From NCBI RefSeq assembly GCF_032884065.1, contig NC_088869.1:248001-312000 (forward strand): a stretch of DNA of 64,000 nucleotides, in the 5' to 3' direction. The stretch is from Artemia franciscana. Lineage: Eukaryota; Arthropoda; Branchiopoda; Anostraca; Artemiidae. Below the pieces are notes generated by a model, which was given only the letters and a program-made list of their open reading frames with translations, was not told where the DNA came from and did not search any database. Positions 11,200 through 21,155 of this stretch are shown piece after piece. Each line of letters opens with the position of its first letter. Positions within the stretch are counted from its first letter, which is position 1. A program made the translations under genes and the position numbers.

Positions 11200-12915
11200 T
11201 CAAACAGTTCGTGGTAACGAACTGTAGTAAGGAGCGACCCGGCTCAATAGTAACCAAAACTCTAAAAAATGGAATTTTGATACCAATAGCTACATCAAAA
11301 GAATCGCATTTTAATGCTGGTTTTAAATATATAAGTTTCATCAAGTTTAGTCTTACCCATCAAAAGTTACGAGCCTGAGAAAATTTGCGTTATTTTAGAA
11401 AATAGGGGGAAACGCCCCCTAAAAGTCATAGAATCTTAACGAAAATCACACCATCAGATTCAGCGTATCAGAGAACCCTATTGTAGAAGTTTCGAGCTCC
11501 TATCTACAAAAATGTGGAATTTTGCATTTTTTGCCAGAAGGCAGGTCACGGATGCGAGTTTATTTGTTTTTTTGTTGTTTTTTTTTGTTTTTTTTCCCAG
11601 GGGTGATCGTATCGACCCAGTTGTCCTAGAATGTTGCAAGAGGGCTCATTCTAACGGAAATGAAAAGTTCTAGTGCCCTTTTTAAGTGACCAAAAAAATT
11701 GGAGGGCCCCTAGGCCCCCTCCCACGCTAATTATTTTCCCAAAGTCAACGGATCAAAATTCTGAGATAGCCATTTTATTCAGCGTAGTCGAAAAACCTTA
11801 TAACTATGTCTTTGGGGACGACTTACTCCCCCACAGTCCCCGTGGGAGGGGCAACAAGTTACAAACTTTGACCTGTGCTTACATATAATAATGGTTATTG
11901 GGAAGTATACAGGCGTTTTCAAGAGGATTTTTTTGGTTTGGGGGAGGGGTTGAGAAGAGGGGGATATGCTGGGGGAACTTTCCTTCGAGAATTTGTAATG
12001 GGAGAAGAAAATTTCCATGAAGGGAGAGCAGGATTTACTAGCATTATTAAAAAAAAAACAATTAAAAAATAAAAGTGAAAAAGCTTTTTCAGCTGGAAGT
12101 AAGGAACAGCAATAAAACTTAAAACAAACAGAAATTATTACCCATATGAGGGGTTCACCTCCTTCTAATACCTCGCTCTTTACGCTAAAGTATTTTCGGT
12201 AATTTCAACTACTTATTCTACGGCTTTTGTGATTCAGGGGGTCATTCTTAATGAATTGGGATAAAATTTAAGCTTTAGTGTAAAGAGCGAGGTACTGACG
12301 ATGGGGCGAATCCCCTCATATATGTAATAAAAACATGAGAATACAAAAGTTCTTTACGTAAGCTAATTTATAAGTTACGTAAATCTTTTACCAATAAAAA
12401 GATTCGTAAAAAATTAAAAGTTCTAGTTGCCTTTTTAATTAACCAAAAAATCGGGGGGCAACTAGGCTTCGTCCCCCACTCTTTTTTTCTCATAATCATT
12501 CGATCAAAATTATGAGAAGGCCATTGAGCCAAAAAAAAAAATATGCAAATTTCGTTTTGATTATTCCTCTGCGGAGAGCCAAAATCAAAACATGCATTGA
12601 TTCAAAAACGTTCAGAAATTAAATAAAAAAAACAAGTTTTTTCAACTGATAGTAAGGAGTGACATCAAAACTTAAAACGCACAAAAATTACTTCGTATAT
12701 GAAAGAGGCTGCTTCCTCATCAATGCCCCGCTCTTGACGCTAAAGTTTTTTACTGTTTTAGAAAGAAGAATTGAGAGAAAGAGTCAAACTTTAGCGTAAA
12801 GAGCGGGGCGTTGATGAGGAAGCAGCCTCTTTCATATACGAAGTAATTTCTGTGCGTTTTAAGTTTTGATGTCACTCCTTACTATCAGTTGAAAAAACTT
12901 GTTTTTTTTATTTAA
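11200..12915 (+). mobile_element. Palindrome-rich family, full copy A
   Basis: It starts TCAAACAG with the perfect hairpin CAGTTCGT-GGTA-ACGAACTG, then AGTAAGGAGCGACCCGGCTC. After about 380 bp comes a block with CCCAGGGGTGATCGTATCGA and GGAGGGCCCCTAGGCCCC. The first foldback follows, with CCTCGCTCTTTACGCTAAAG in one arm (12136-12200) and its near complement in the other (12266-12329). Then comes a related 'GGGGGCAACTAGGCTTCGTC' block, and last a ~300-bp terminal foldback (12613-12915) ending in ATTTAATA. No long ORF is present. It abuts a (TATC)n run at the end of the helicase fragment. I know no named family for this structure. Confidence 0.85.
12613..12915. repeat. Terminal foldback of copy A
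   Basis: Two arms of about 120 bp are near-perfect reverse complements: ATTAAATAAAAAAAACAAG through GCTAAAGTTT on the left, AAACTTTAGCGTAAAGAGCG through CTTGTTTTTTTTATTTAAT on the right. A short loop separates them. Equivalent foldbacks end other copies of the family (for example 25435-25715, 37795-38093, 39270-39570, 41792-42095). Confidence 0.88.
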
Positions 12916-12917
12916 TA

Positions 12918-13207
12918 TATATAAAAACGAGTTGTGTGTATGCATGTTTGCTTGTTTGTAAAAAGAGCTTTTGCATATGACGTCATTATAAGTACATAAG
13001 GCTTTGTATATGCACAGACAATGGGAAAGCCAAGAATGTTGTATATTCGCAAGTTTTACGTAGTTCAAAACACATATATAAATCTATCTATATTCATAGG
13101 TGGTACACAGGGACACAACTACAATGGTGCGTAACTAATATGGCGCTTAACGACTTACGCACGCGGGGGGCTTGGGGGCGCGAAGCGCCCCCACCTAGCG
13201 AAGCTAG
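12918..13207 (+). mobile_element. Short deleted Helitron-like element
   Basis: This is an internally deleted version of the neighbouring Helitron-like elements: AT-rich head, GTTGTGTGTATGCATG leader, about 60 bp of helicase-end sequence, then the GTAACTAATATGGCGC tail. The terminal hairpin is GGGGGCGC-GAA-GCGCCCCC, followed by CTAGCGAAGCTAG. The 3' end is at CTAG; the next copy begins directly. Confidence 0.7.
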
Positions 13208-13313
13208 TATATATATATAAATAAGTTGTCTGTGTGTCTGTCTGTCCAGTGACGTCATTATATGACGTCTGAATTATTTCATCATATACCAATTCAAAAA
13301 CGAATGTATTCAA

Positions 13314-13390
13314 GCCGAATTAGCTGAGTTGGTAAAGCGTTATGTTCCAGGTTCCAGGTCCGAGAGGTTCCAGGTTCGAACCTTGGCTTT
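13314..13390 (+). pseudogene. tRNA-like sequence (Pol III box A/B) in Helitron-like element
   Basis: TAGCTGAGTTGG (13321-13332) fits the A-box consensus, and GGTTCGAACC (13373-13382) fits the B box inside a foldable T arm (CCAGG/CTTGG). The acceptor ends pair only partly and the anticodon arm is unclear, so it is tRNA-derived rather than a working tRNA. A more decayed version lacking the B box lies at 8328-8400. Confidence 0.6.
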
Positions 13391-14036
13391 AGCATTAATA
13401 CAAAAGAAGAAAAAAATAAAAAAAGTAAAAACTACAAAAAATTAAAAAGAAAATACCATAAAACTAAAAAAACTAAAAAAAAACTAAAAAAAGGTAAAAA
13501 ACTAAAAAAGAAGAAAACTAAAAACTAAAAAAGAAAAAAAAACTAAAAAAAGACTAAAAAAAGGTAAAAACCACAAAAAAAAAGAAGAAAAAAAACTAAT
13601 AAAAAAACTAAAAAACTAAAAACTGAAAAAGAAAAAAAAATAAAAAAAAATTAAAAAAACTGAAAAATAAAGAAAAAAGAAAACTAAAAACCGGGACACA
13701 GGGAATATAAAAGACTACCGGGACACTCAAAGAGAAATTACAGACTGGGACACTGGGACACAAATAACGACCGGGAGATATAAATGACGACCGGGACACT
13801 CAAAGATAAATTACAGACTGGGACACCGGGAAAAAAATGACGACCGGGACACCGGGACACAGGGAATATAAATGACGATTGGGACGCTCAAAGAGAAAGT
13901 TCAGACTGGGACACTGGGACACAAATGACGACCGGGATACTGGGACACAACTACAAGGGGGATGCCGGGGGAACAGGGGGATATATAAATGACGACGGGG
14001 ACACAATGAATGTTCGATTAGCAATCACCATCAACA

Positions 14037-14254
14037 AAGCTCAAGGGCAATCATTAGAATAATCAGGTGTAGATCTGAATACTGATTGTTTTTCCCATGG
14101 ACAATTTTATGTTGCATGTTCAAGAGTCGGTAAACCTGACAATCTAAGCTCAAGGGCAATCATTAGAATAATCAGGTGTAGATCTGAATACTGATTGTTT
14201 TTCCCATGGACAATTTTATGTTGCATGTTCAAGAGTCGGTAAACCTGACAATCT
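14037..14254. repeat. 109-bp perfect tandem duplication of a helicase-end scrap
   Basis: The segment starting AAGCTCAAGGGCAATCATTA and ending GACAATCTA occurs twice head-to-tail with a 109-base offset and no visible difference, which implies a recent duplication. Confidence 0.9.
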
Positions 14255-14311
14255 AATTATATGCACAGACAATGGGACATCGAAGAATGTTGTATATTGG
14301 CAAGTTTTACG

Positions 14312-14316
<5 letters not shown>

Positions 14317-14392
<76 letters not shown>

Positions 14393-14394
14393 TA
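14317..14394. repeat. (AT)n microsatellite
   Basis: About 78 bp of near-pure AT ending in a short interrupted stretch, at the same relative position as the other two AT tracts. Confidence 0.95.
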
Positions 14395-15480
14395 GAAGTA
14401 GCAAGTATACTCATACTAAAATGATGCTAATTATATTGGACAGGGAAGAAGTAAATCCCTAATAACCTACTCAGGTCCTAAATAAAATATAGCCTACAAT
14501 GTGAGAATTTAATCAAGCTACATTGAAATGATTCCCTAAAAATAGACAATGTAGATGAATGGCCAAATTGGTTCTGGCCAAAAAGCCAGAGAAAGAGTTT
14601 CAAAACTCCAAGACATATCTTAGAATACCAAATACTCAAAAGATATTTCCTTAGCAACAAAACATCTAATTTCAATTTTCTTTTTACATCAGACTTTATC
14701 CGTTCCAGCTTTTCTCAAAATTTTAAATATCTCACAAAGGTCTTTCCAACACGTTTTCAATTTAGCGAAAACTCGCTTATCAGAAAAGCTTCCAAAACTC
14801 GAATTCAACATTTTCAACAAACACTGATTTTCCTACCTCAATTTTGTCCTGGCCCTTCTTTGGAAAATCAATCCTTCAGGGTTTTCACACCCAAGGAGCT
14901 AAGTATTCTATCAAGAGGATCATAATTTGCAATGGCTCAGACAAACATAATTTTCAGAAATTATCACGAGTTTGGAGTCCGGTATTAGCTCTCATGGTGA
15001 AGTTGAAAATCCAGACCTACTTATTTTGATACATTATAAGAAACTTGACAAATCATTAGATAAAAAATGCTTTTTGGGCTAAGCCTCCCTCCTAACATTT
15101 ACTGAAAACACAAGTCTTCTCAGAAGTAGGCCTAATTGTTTTATGTGACTAACAGACACTTACAAGAACTTTTAGTAATACAATATTCCAGACTCCGAAC
15201 AGTATACAAAATACAAAGTTTAACAATCTTATAAAATATGTTGCCTCTCTGAGTTTTATTGTAGAACAAATCTCAATTCAACCTTGTTTAGTTTTCAAAC
15301 TTGTTTTCAAGTCGTTATTTCAACCCAGTGAAAAGACAAATAAAAACTTTCTGTTTCCAACAGTTCCCCCTAGAGATTTCGAAACTTGCAATCACCCAAA
15401 TAAGATATCGAAATCTTGGAACCAGGCCTAATTGCAGTAATGCTACTAAAAACAAAGGAAATTTGGCGGATCAAGTAAAA
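14395..15480. other. No recognisable gene
   Basis: AT-rich sequence with short frames only (up to about 65 codons). No repeat family or exon was identified. Confidence 0.5.
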
Positions 15481-15529
15481 TGTTTTTTTTTTTCCTTGAA
15501 AGCGAAGCAGGGTGAACCGGTGGCTGGTG

Positions 15530-16510
15530 TTTACCCCCCTCACTCACACAGAAAATATCCCTTGCACTTACCCTCCTGCGGAAAATAGTCCCCGTTGAAA
15601 CTATCCCCAGGAATATTGACCCCCACAGAATAACTCCCGAAAAATATCCCCCCCTAGAAAATAACCCCCATGGAAAATTTCTCTTCCCCAGCGGAAAATA
15701 CCCCCCCCCTCCGGAATATACCCTAGGTAAGTACCCCTCTAGGGAAAATAAGGTTTTCGAAATTTGAAGTTTTATATGACTTATTGATTTATTTTCCCCA
15801 GGGGAAGGGATTTTGGTACTTGTTTCTTATATTACCACTCACTCAAGTTTACACTGTGTAAAACTTGTAAACTTTTGAAACTGTCTCAAACTATAAAACT
15901 TTTAAATCGTAAACTTGAGTGAGTGGCATATAAGGCACAAGCACCGTTAACGATGTGTGAAACTCAACAACAAACGATTTCTTCGTTAGTTTTTATCATT
16001 ACTTTAGAAACAAATTTGGGCTACATATTTGCACATTAAGGGGAGGGGGTAAAGTATGGCACATATGCGTGTAAAATGGGTTTGGTACAATTATTTTGCA
16101 TATTATGAAGTAAGAGCTGTTTTCTGTCTTCGAACTGTCCAAATACTTTACCCGAACCTCATTATTTGCAAATGTATAGCCCAAATTATATATATTTCCT
16201 ATCTATTCTATCACTTGTCGTTGTCTTGTCTCACGTAAAGCTAAAAGAAATGAACTAAGAAACCGGTATGTTTGCTCGATTTTTATAGAGCGTAAACTTG
16301 AGTGAGTGGCCTATAATGCAAGGGTACCGAAATTCTTTCCCCCTACAAAAAAAAACTCCAACAGAATTCTCGAATTTGAAAAGCCTTGTTTTCCACAAGG
16401 GGTATTTTCTGGGGGGGGGGGGTATTTACTTGGAGGGTCGTGTATTTTTACGCGGGGGTATTTTCTGGGAGGTAATTCCCAGGGGGGGGGGGGGGGGCTC
16501 AGGGAGTATG
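15530..16510. repeat. Imperfect ~1-kb palindrome with C-/G-rich arms
   Basis: The left arm (about 15530-15855) has irregular units like GGAAAATAACCCCC. The right arm (about 16290-16510) is their reverse complement (GGGGTATTTTCTGGGG). Nested inside are copies of CCACTCACTCAAGTTTAC near 15835 and its complement near 15911 and 16290, giving a small 90-bp palindrome inside the big one. No coding sequence is seen. It is probably a foldback or MITE-type element, family unknown. Confidence 0.65.
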
Positions 16511-16789
16511 TTTTGGGATGGTAAATGACATAATGTAGAGCTCAAAACCCAATTTAATGTTGGGAATGGGGGAAACTGCTACCTCAAGACCCAAGCATTC
16601 CCCTCAGACCTCAGTTTACCCTTCCCCCAGCTGAAATTTAGTTTCTGCAAAAAATCTTGTCGAAACTAAGTTGAGCCTGTATAATTAAAGTAGAAATAGG
16701 TCAGATTTTTAGTAAATATTTGTCCTTATGGTGATATATACTAAAGATACTCTACACCAGAAATTCGATTTATATTTCATGGAGAGAGA

Positions 16790-18530
16790 GATGTTTTCAG
16801 GAGGGTTGGATTTGATCTGGTGGAGGGACCGGTGGGAGGGTTTACGTGGTAGGATCTCTACATAGAGGAATTTATCAGGGTGGAAGAGAATTTCCATGAA
16901 GGTGAAGGGGGGCTGGATTTTCTAAGCATAATTTGAAAACAATGAAAAATTAAAAGAAAAAAAAACAGTTTTTTCAACTTAAACTAAGGAGTAAAATCAA
17001 AACTTAAAACAACCGGGAATTATTAGTTATATGAGGGGGTTCGTCCCCTCCTTAGTGCCTCGTTCCTTACGCTAAATTATTTTTAGTAATTTCAAAGGCT
17101 AACACTCAAAATGCCCACGAAAAATGCCAATAAGTCAAAATGCTCACGAATCTAAATGCCCACGGCTCAAAATGCCCACTACTGAAAATGCCCACGATTG
17201 GATAAATTTTAGGTTTCAGTCCCTAATTGGGGATGAGACGAGGGGTTGCTCACTCCCAAGACCCGTGTACACCAGGTGTCGGTGCTGGGAGGGTGCTACT
17301 TCATCCTAGACAGGGTAAAAAAAGGCAAAAATGGAAGGTGCTGGGGGGATGATGCGAGAAACTGGTGGATTTGTAATCTCCTGGTTTCGCTTTCTGTGTT
17401 GGCACAATTTTATACGATATTGCTTCTTTACTTGAACGCAAACAATTCTAAACTGATTAAGAGACACATAAAACAATTATTTTTCAGACCTTTTTCTTGG
17501 TTAAGCCTATCACTTAAAATCTCATAGTTCGCTGTCCCAGGATGATTTTGGCTTCCCCTGTGGACGGTTTTGGCAGTCGGCATCGTAAACTAGGATGATG
17601 TTGATATCCCATGTGACCAGTTTGAACTGTCGGCATCCGAAACTGTCGGCGTTTTAAGCCGCCGGCATTTCTAACTATACCAATTACAGGTGTTCATCCT
17701 GAAACGTGGGAATTTCGAGTCGTGGGCATTTTCAGTTAGTGGGCATTTTGAACCGTGGGCATTCTGAGCGCGGGCATTGTGAGCGTGGGCAAAAGGATCG
17801 TGGTGAACTTGGGAACCAACCATTTCAAAAGACCTATTTATTCTGATTGAACGGTCTCTGTGATTAAGGGGTCATTCTTAAAGAATTGAAGCAAAATTCA
17901 AGCTTCAGTGTAAAGAGCGAGGCATTGTCGAGGGAGCAAACCCCCTCATATAAAAAATACTGTGATTGTATATTAATAAAAATATACAAATATAGAAGTT
18001 TGTTATGCAAGTAACGTATATTTATTACTAAAAAGAGCGTTCGTAAATAAAATTAAAAGTTCCAGTGGCTTTTTTCAGAAGCCAAGAAATTGGAGGTCAA
18101 ATAGGCCCACTCCCCCGGCTGTTTTTCTCAGAATCATCTGATCAAAACTTTGAAAAAGCCATTTAGCAAAAAAGGCAAAAATTAAGATTCGAATTTCATT
18201 TTAATGATTCATATACGGTGAGCCAAAATCGAAACCTGCATTAGTTTTTTAACTGAAAGGAAGGAGCTATATTACAACTTAAAATGAACAGAAATTATCT
18301 GCATATGAAAGGGGCTATCCCCTCCTCAACAACCGCTCTTTACAATAAAGTTGGACTCTTTGTCACAGTCCTACTTTTTAAAACAATCAACAAATTTAAC
18401 GTAAAGAGCAGGGTTTTGAGGAGGGGATAGTCTCTTTCATATACGAATTAATTTCTGTTCGTTTTAAGTTTTATATGGCTCCTTACTTTCAGTTAAAAAA
18501 AAAAACTCTTTTTCTTTTTATTTAATTGAT
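16790..18530 (+). mobile_element. Palindromic family, copy H (5'-truncated, interrupted)
   Basis: The copy begins within the family at the AGGAGGGTTGGATTTG block and continues through the first foldback's left arm (CCTCGTTCCTTACGCTAAA). It is split by an insertion at 17097-17821, resumes with the right arm (GTGTAAAGAGCGAGGC near 17910), then the 'GGAGGTCAAATAGGCCC' block and the terminal foldback (about 18240-18530). Confidence 0.75.
17097..17821. mobile_element. 725-bp insertion with 8-bp target duplication and subterminal arrays
   Basis: ATTTCAAA immediately precedes (17089-17096) and follows (17822-17829) the insert, and other copies of the host repeat have the site once. This identifies a target-site duplication. 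Near the left end, 4-5 copies of AAAATGCCCAC are spaced through about 100 bp. Near the right end, about 5 copies of the complement (GTGGGCATTTT and variants) form an inverted mirror. No convincing perfect terminal inverted repeat and no ORF with a motif are seen. An 8-bp duplication fits hAT or P superfamily elements; the exact class is unknown. Confidence 0.75.
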
Positions 18531-19026
18531 TGCATAAGATGATCTTGAGGGTTGAAATATCATATGCTCTTTTTTCTAGCGTTCTTTAAAATTATTAATT
18601 TTTTTATTCTATCTTAGCTTGTCGTGTAAAGATTAGGATTCTAATGTTTTAACTTTTCATTATTCTTTCGGTAAATGTTTACTTTTGTTCTAAGTGCTCT
18701 AAAGTGCGTATTACTGCATATAGCAAGATTCTGATTTTCACATATCGTTTCTTTGTCATTGTTAGAGAAGTGCATCCATTTTTTAGCTTTCTAAAACCCC
18801 CCTCCAATGAAACTAAAAATCCATAAAGTGGCTTTGCTTACAGGTAACATTACCTATAGAGCGAAGTGTAATAGTCCATGAGCCCCGCGGGCACTAGAGT
18901 GAGGTCTGTATTATATATTTATTCAACAAAGAATGATAAAGCTTAAAAAAACTTCAAAAGAGGTTTATTAGATAAATATAAATACCGACCTCGCCCTGCT
19001 GCCCGCAACTCTCGTGGACCAATGAA
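18531..19026. other. No recognisable gene
   Basis: AT-rich sequence between two palindromic-family copies. No motif, exon or structured repeat was identified. Confidence 0.45.
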
Positions 19027-20632
19027 TCAAACAGTTCGTGGTAACGCTACAAAAATGTGGAATTTTGTATTTTGCCTGAAGGCAGATCACGGATGCGTGT
19101 TTATTTGTTTGTTTGTTTTTTTGTTTTGTTTTTTTCCCAGGGGTGATCGTATCGACCCAGTTGTCCTAGGATTTTGCAAGAAGGCTCATTCTAACGGAAA
19201 TGAAAAGTTTTAGTGCCCTTTTAAAGTGACCAAAAAAATTGGAGGGCACCTAGGCCCCCTCCCACGCTAATTATTTTCCCAAATTCAACGGATCAAAATT
19301 CTGAGATAGCCATTTTATTCAGTGTAGTCGAAAAACCTTATAACTATGTCTTTGGGGACGACTTACTCCCCCACAATCCCCGTGGTTGGGGAAACAAGTT
19401 ACAAACTTTGACCAGTGCTTACATATAGTAATGGTTGTTGGAGAGTGTACAGGCGTTTTCAGGAGGATTTGTTTGGTTGTTGGGAATTGTTGAGAAGAGG
19501 GGGATTTTTAACCTCGAAATCTGTTTATAAGTAGTCTCCTCTGTGATCCAACTTTAAGCGCAAGACATTTTCAGTTTTTCTGTTGTTTGAGTAAAAAGGA
19601 AGGGGAAAAGGCATACTCACCGTAATAATGACGACACAAGCGAAGTAGAAATTGGCAACTCTTCTTAGCTGTTGAAACAGGTTCAGAAATAAAAAGATCC
19701 ATAGAGAATACTATAAAAAGAATAAATAAAATATGCTTGGGGAACTTTCCATCGAGAATTTGTCATGGGGGAAGAATATTTCCATGAAGGGAGCGCAGGA
19801 TTTACTAGCATTATTTAAAAAAAAATGAAAAAATAAATATGAAAAAGTTTTTTCAGTTGGAAGTAAGGAGCAGCATTAAAACTTAAAACAAACAGAAATT
19901 ATTACCCATATGAGGGGCTCACCTCCTCCTAATACCTCGCTCTTTACGCTAAAGTATTTTTTGTAATTTCAACTATTTATTCTGCGGCTTTTGTGATTTA
20001 GGGGTCATTCTTAATGAATTGGGGGAAAATTTAAGCTTTAGTGTAAAGAGCGAGGTACTGACGAGGGGGCGAACCCCCTCATATATGTAATAAAAACATG
20101 AGAATACAAAAGTTCTTTACATAAGCTAATTTATAAGTTACGTAAATCTTTTACTAATAAAAAGATTCGTAAAAAATTAAAAGTTCCAGTTGCCTTTTTA
20201 ATTAACCAAAAAATCGGAGGGCAACTAGGCTTCCTCCCACGCTCTTTTTGTCTCAAAATCATTCGATCAAAATTATGAGAAAGCCATTTAGCCAAAAAAA
20301 AGTACACAAATTTCGTTTTGGTTATTCCTCTGCGGAGAGCCAAACTCAAAACATGCATTGATTCAAAAACGATCAGAAATTAAATAAAAAAAACAAGTTT
20401 TTTTAACTGAAAGTAAGGAGCGATATTAAAACTTAAAACGAACAGAAATTACTACTTATATGAAAGGGGCTGCTTCCTCATCAACGCCCAGCTCGTTACG
20501 CTAAAGTGTTTTAATGTTTAAAAAAAAAATTGATAGAAAGATTCAAACTTTAGCGTCCGTTTTTTAGAGTATCGTTCACTATTTAGCCGGGTCGCTCTTT
20601 ACTACAGTTCGTTACCACGTTTTTGACAAGCT
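19027..20632 (+). mobile_element. Palindromic family, rearranged copy B
   Basis: It begins with TCAAACAGTTCGTGGTAACG, then skips about 310 bp of the family to CTACAAAAATGTGGAATTTT. A ~230-bp foreign stretch (about 19506-19737) interrupts it. The first foldback and the second block follow. The terminal foldback breaks off in its right arm and is joined to an inverted 5' end of the family (20572-20632, ...CGGGTCGCTCTTTACTACAG). The copy is therefore bounded by inverted 5' ends. Confidence 0.75.
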
Positions 20633-21067
20633 GTTTGAAAAAGAGTGCTCGTAGGCCACTTTTAGTTTCCAATTACAAAAATTGAAAATCTCTACACTAT
20701 TTAGGTTTAAACATGATGCTGCGAACTGAACGATCTGCTGAGAAATTGGCGATAAGAGCGGTGGAAGATGTCGTAACTAGTCATAAGACTTCTGCAAACA
20801 TTAAGATGAATTTCTTTTTGTTAGTTCGCATTTAAGTTTCCATTAATTAATTGATTTTGTGGCTATCAATGTGACAATCAATATAATAATTAAAATTCCA
20901 ATAACACACTTCAATATGATGCCTCTACCCAACTCAGCTTGTATCTCTGTCGTACATATTTGTCCCTATTCACAGTTTTAAAAGAATTAAGTACCCAGAA
21001 ACATCTGTCAATTTACTGTATAGAGGAAAAACATCTGGAGCAATAGTTCCAAACATTAGTTGCTAAA
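20633..21067 (+). promoter_or_regulatory. Putative 5' flank/promoter of the NPC2-like gene
   Basis: This is the only non-repeat stretch directly upstream of exon 1. It is AT-rich, with a TTTTAAAAG near 20975 as a weak TATA candidate, but no convincing TATA-initiator pair was found. The context before the ATG (TGCTAAAATG) has A at -3, suitable for initiation in animals. Whether an untranslated upstream exon exists cannot be told. Confidence 0.35.
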
Positions 21068-21155
21068 ATGCACGTAAAACTTATTTGTGTTGTTCTTTTT
21101 ACACCCATAATATGTGATGAGCTCAAGCTATTCAAGCAATGTGGTAAAACTCGAT
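21068..21155 (+). CDS. npc2: NPC2-like exon 1: signal peptide and first cysteine
   Basis: It encodes residues 1-29 plus one base of codon 30. The start is the ATG with AAA before it. The exon ends CTCGAT, followed by the consensus donor GTAAGT. An alternative GT at 21143 (TGTG|GTAAAA) is weaker and would break the frame with exon 2. Cys25 lies in KQCGK. Confidence 0.82.

Larger units (their letters stand above)
13208..14394 (+). mobile_element. Helitron-like non-autonomous element with tRNA-like head
   Basis: It has the same plan as 8022-9467: AT-rich head, GTCTGTCTGTCCAGTGACGTC, a tRNA-like sequence (13314-13390), long A-rich tracts, GGGACAC minisatellite (13690-14000), and a helicase-end scrap present twice in tandem (14037-14254). 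A third (AT)n tract follows. The hairpin-CTAG end is not seen, so the copy is probably 3'-truncated. Confidence 0.65.

Noticed and set aside
10361-11378. Host PIF1 helicase gene
   Set aside because: The sequence matches the C-terminal part of Helitron helicases, lacks the Walker A region, is frameshifted twice, and is embedded in Helitron-like repeats.
11200-12915. Palindromic family as a canonical Helitron
   Set aside because: The TC start and an end-proximal hairpin are suggestive, but there is no hairpin-CTRR at the other end and no helicase relation. Left unclassified.
13314-13390. A functional tRNA gene
   Set aside because: Box A and box B are good but the acceptor stem pairs poorly, the anticodon arm is unclear, and the sequence is embedded in a repeated mobile element. 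Called tRNA-derived instead.
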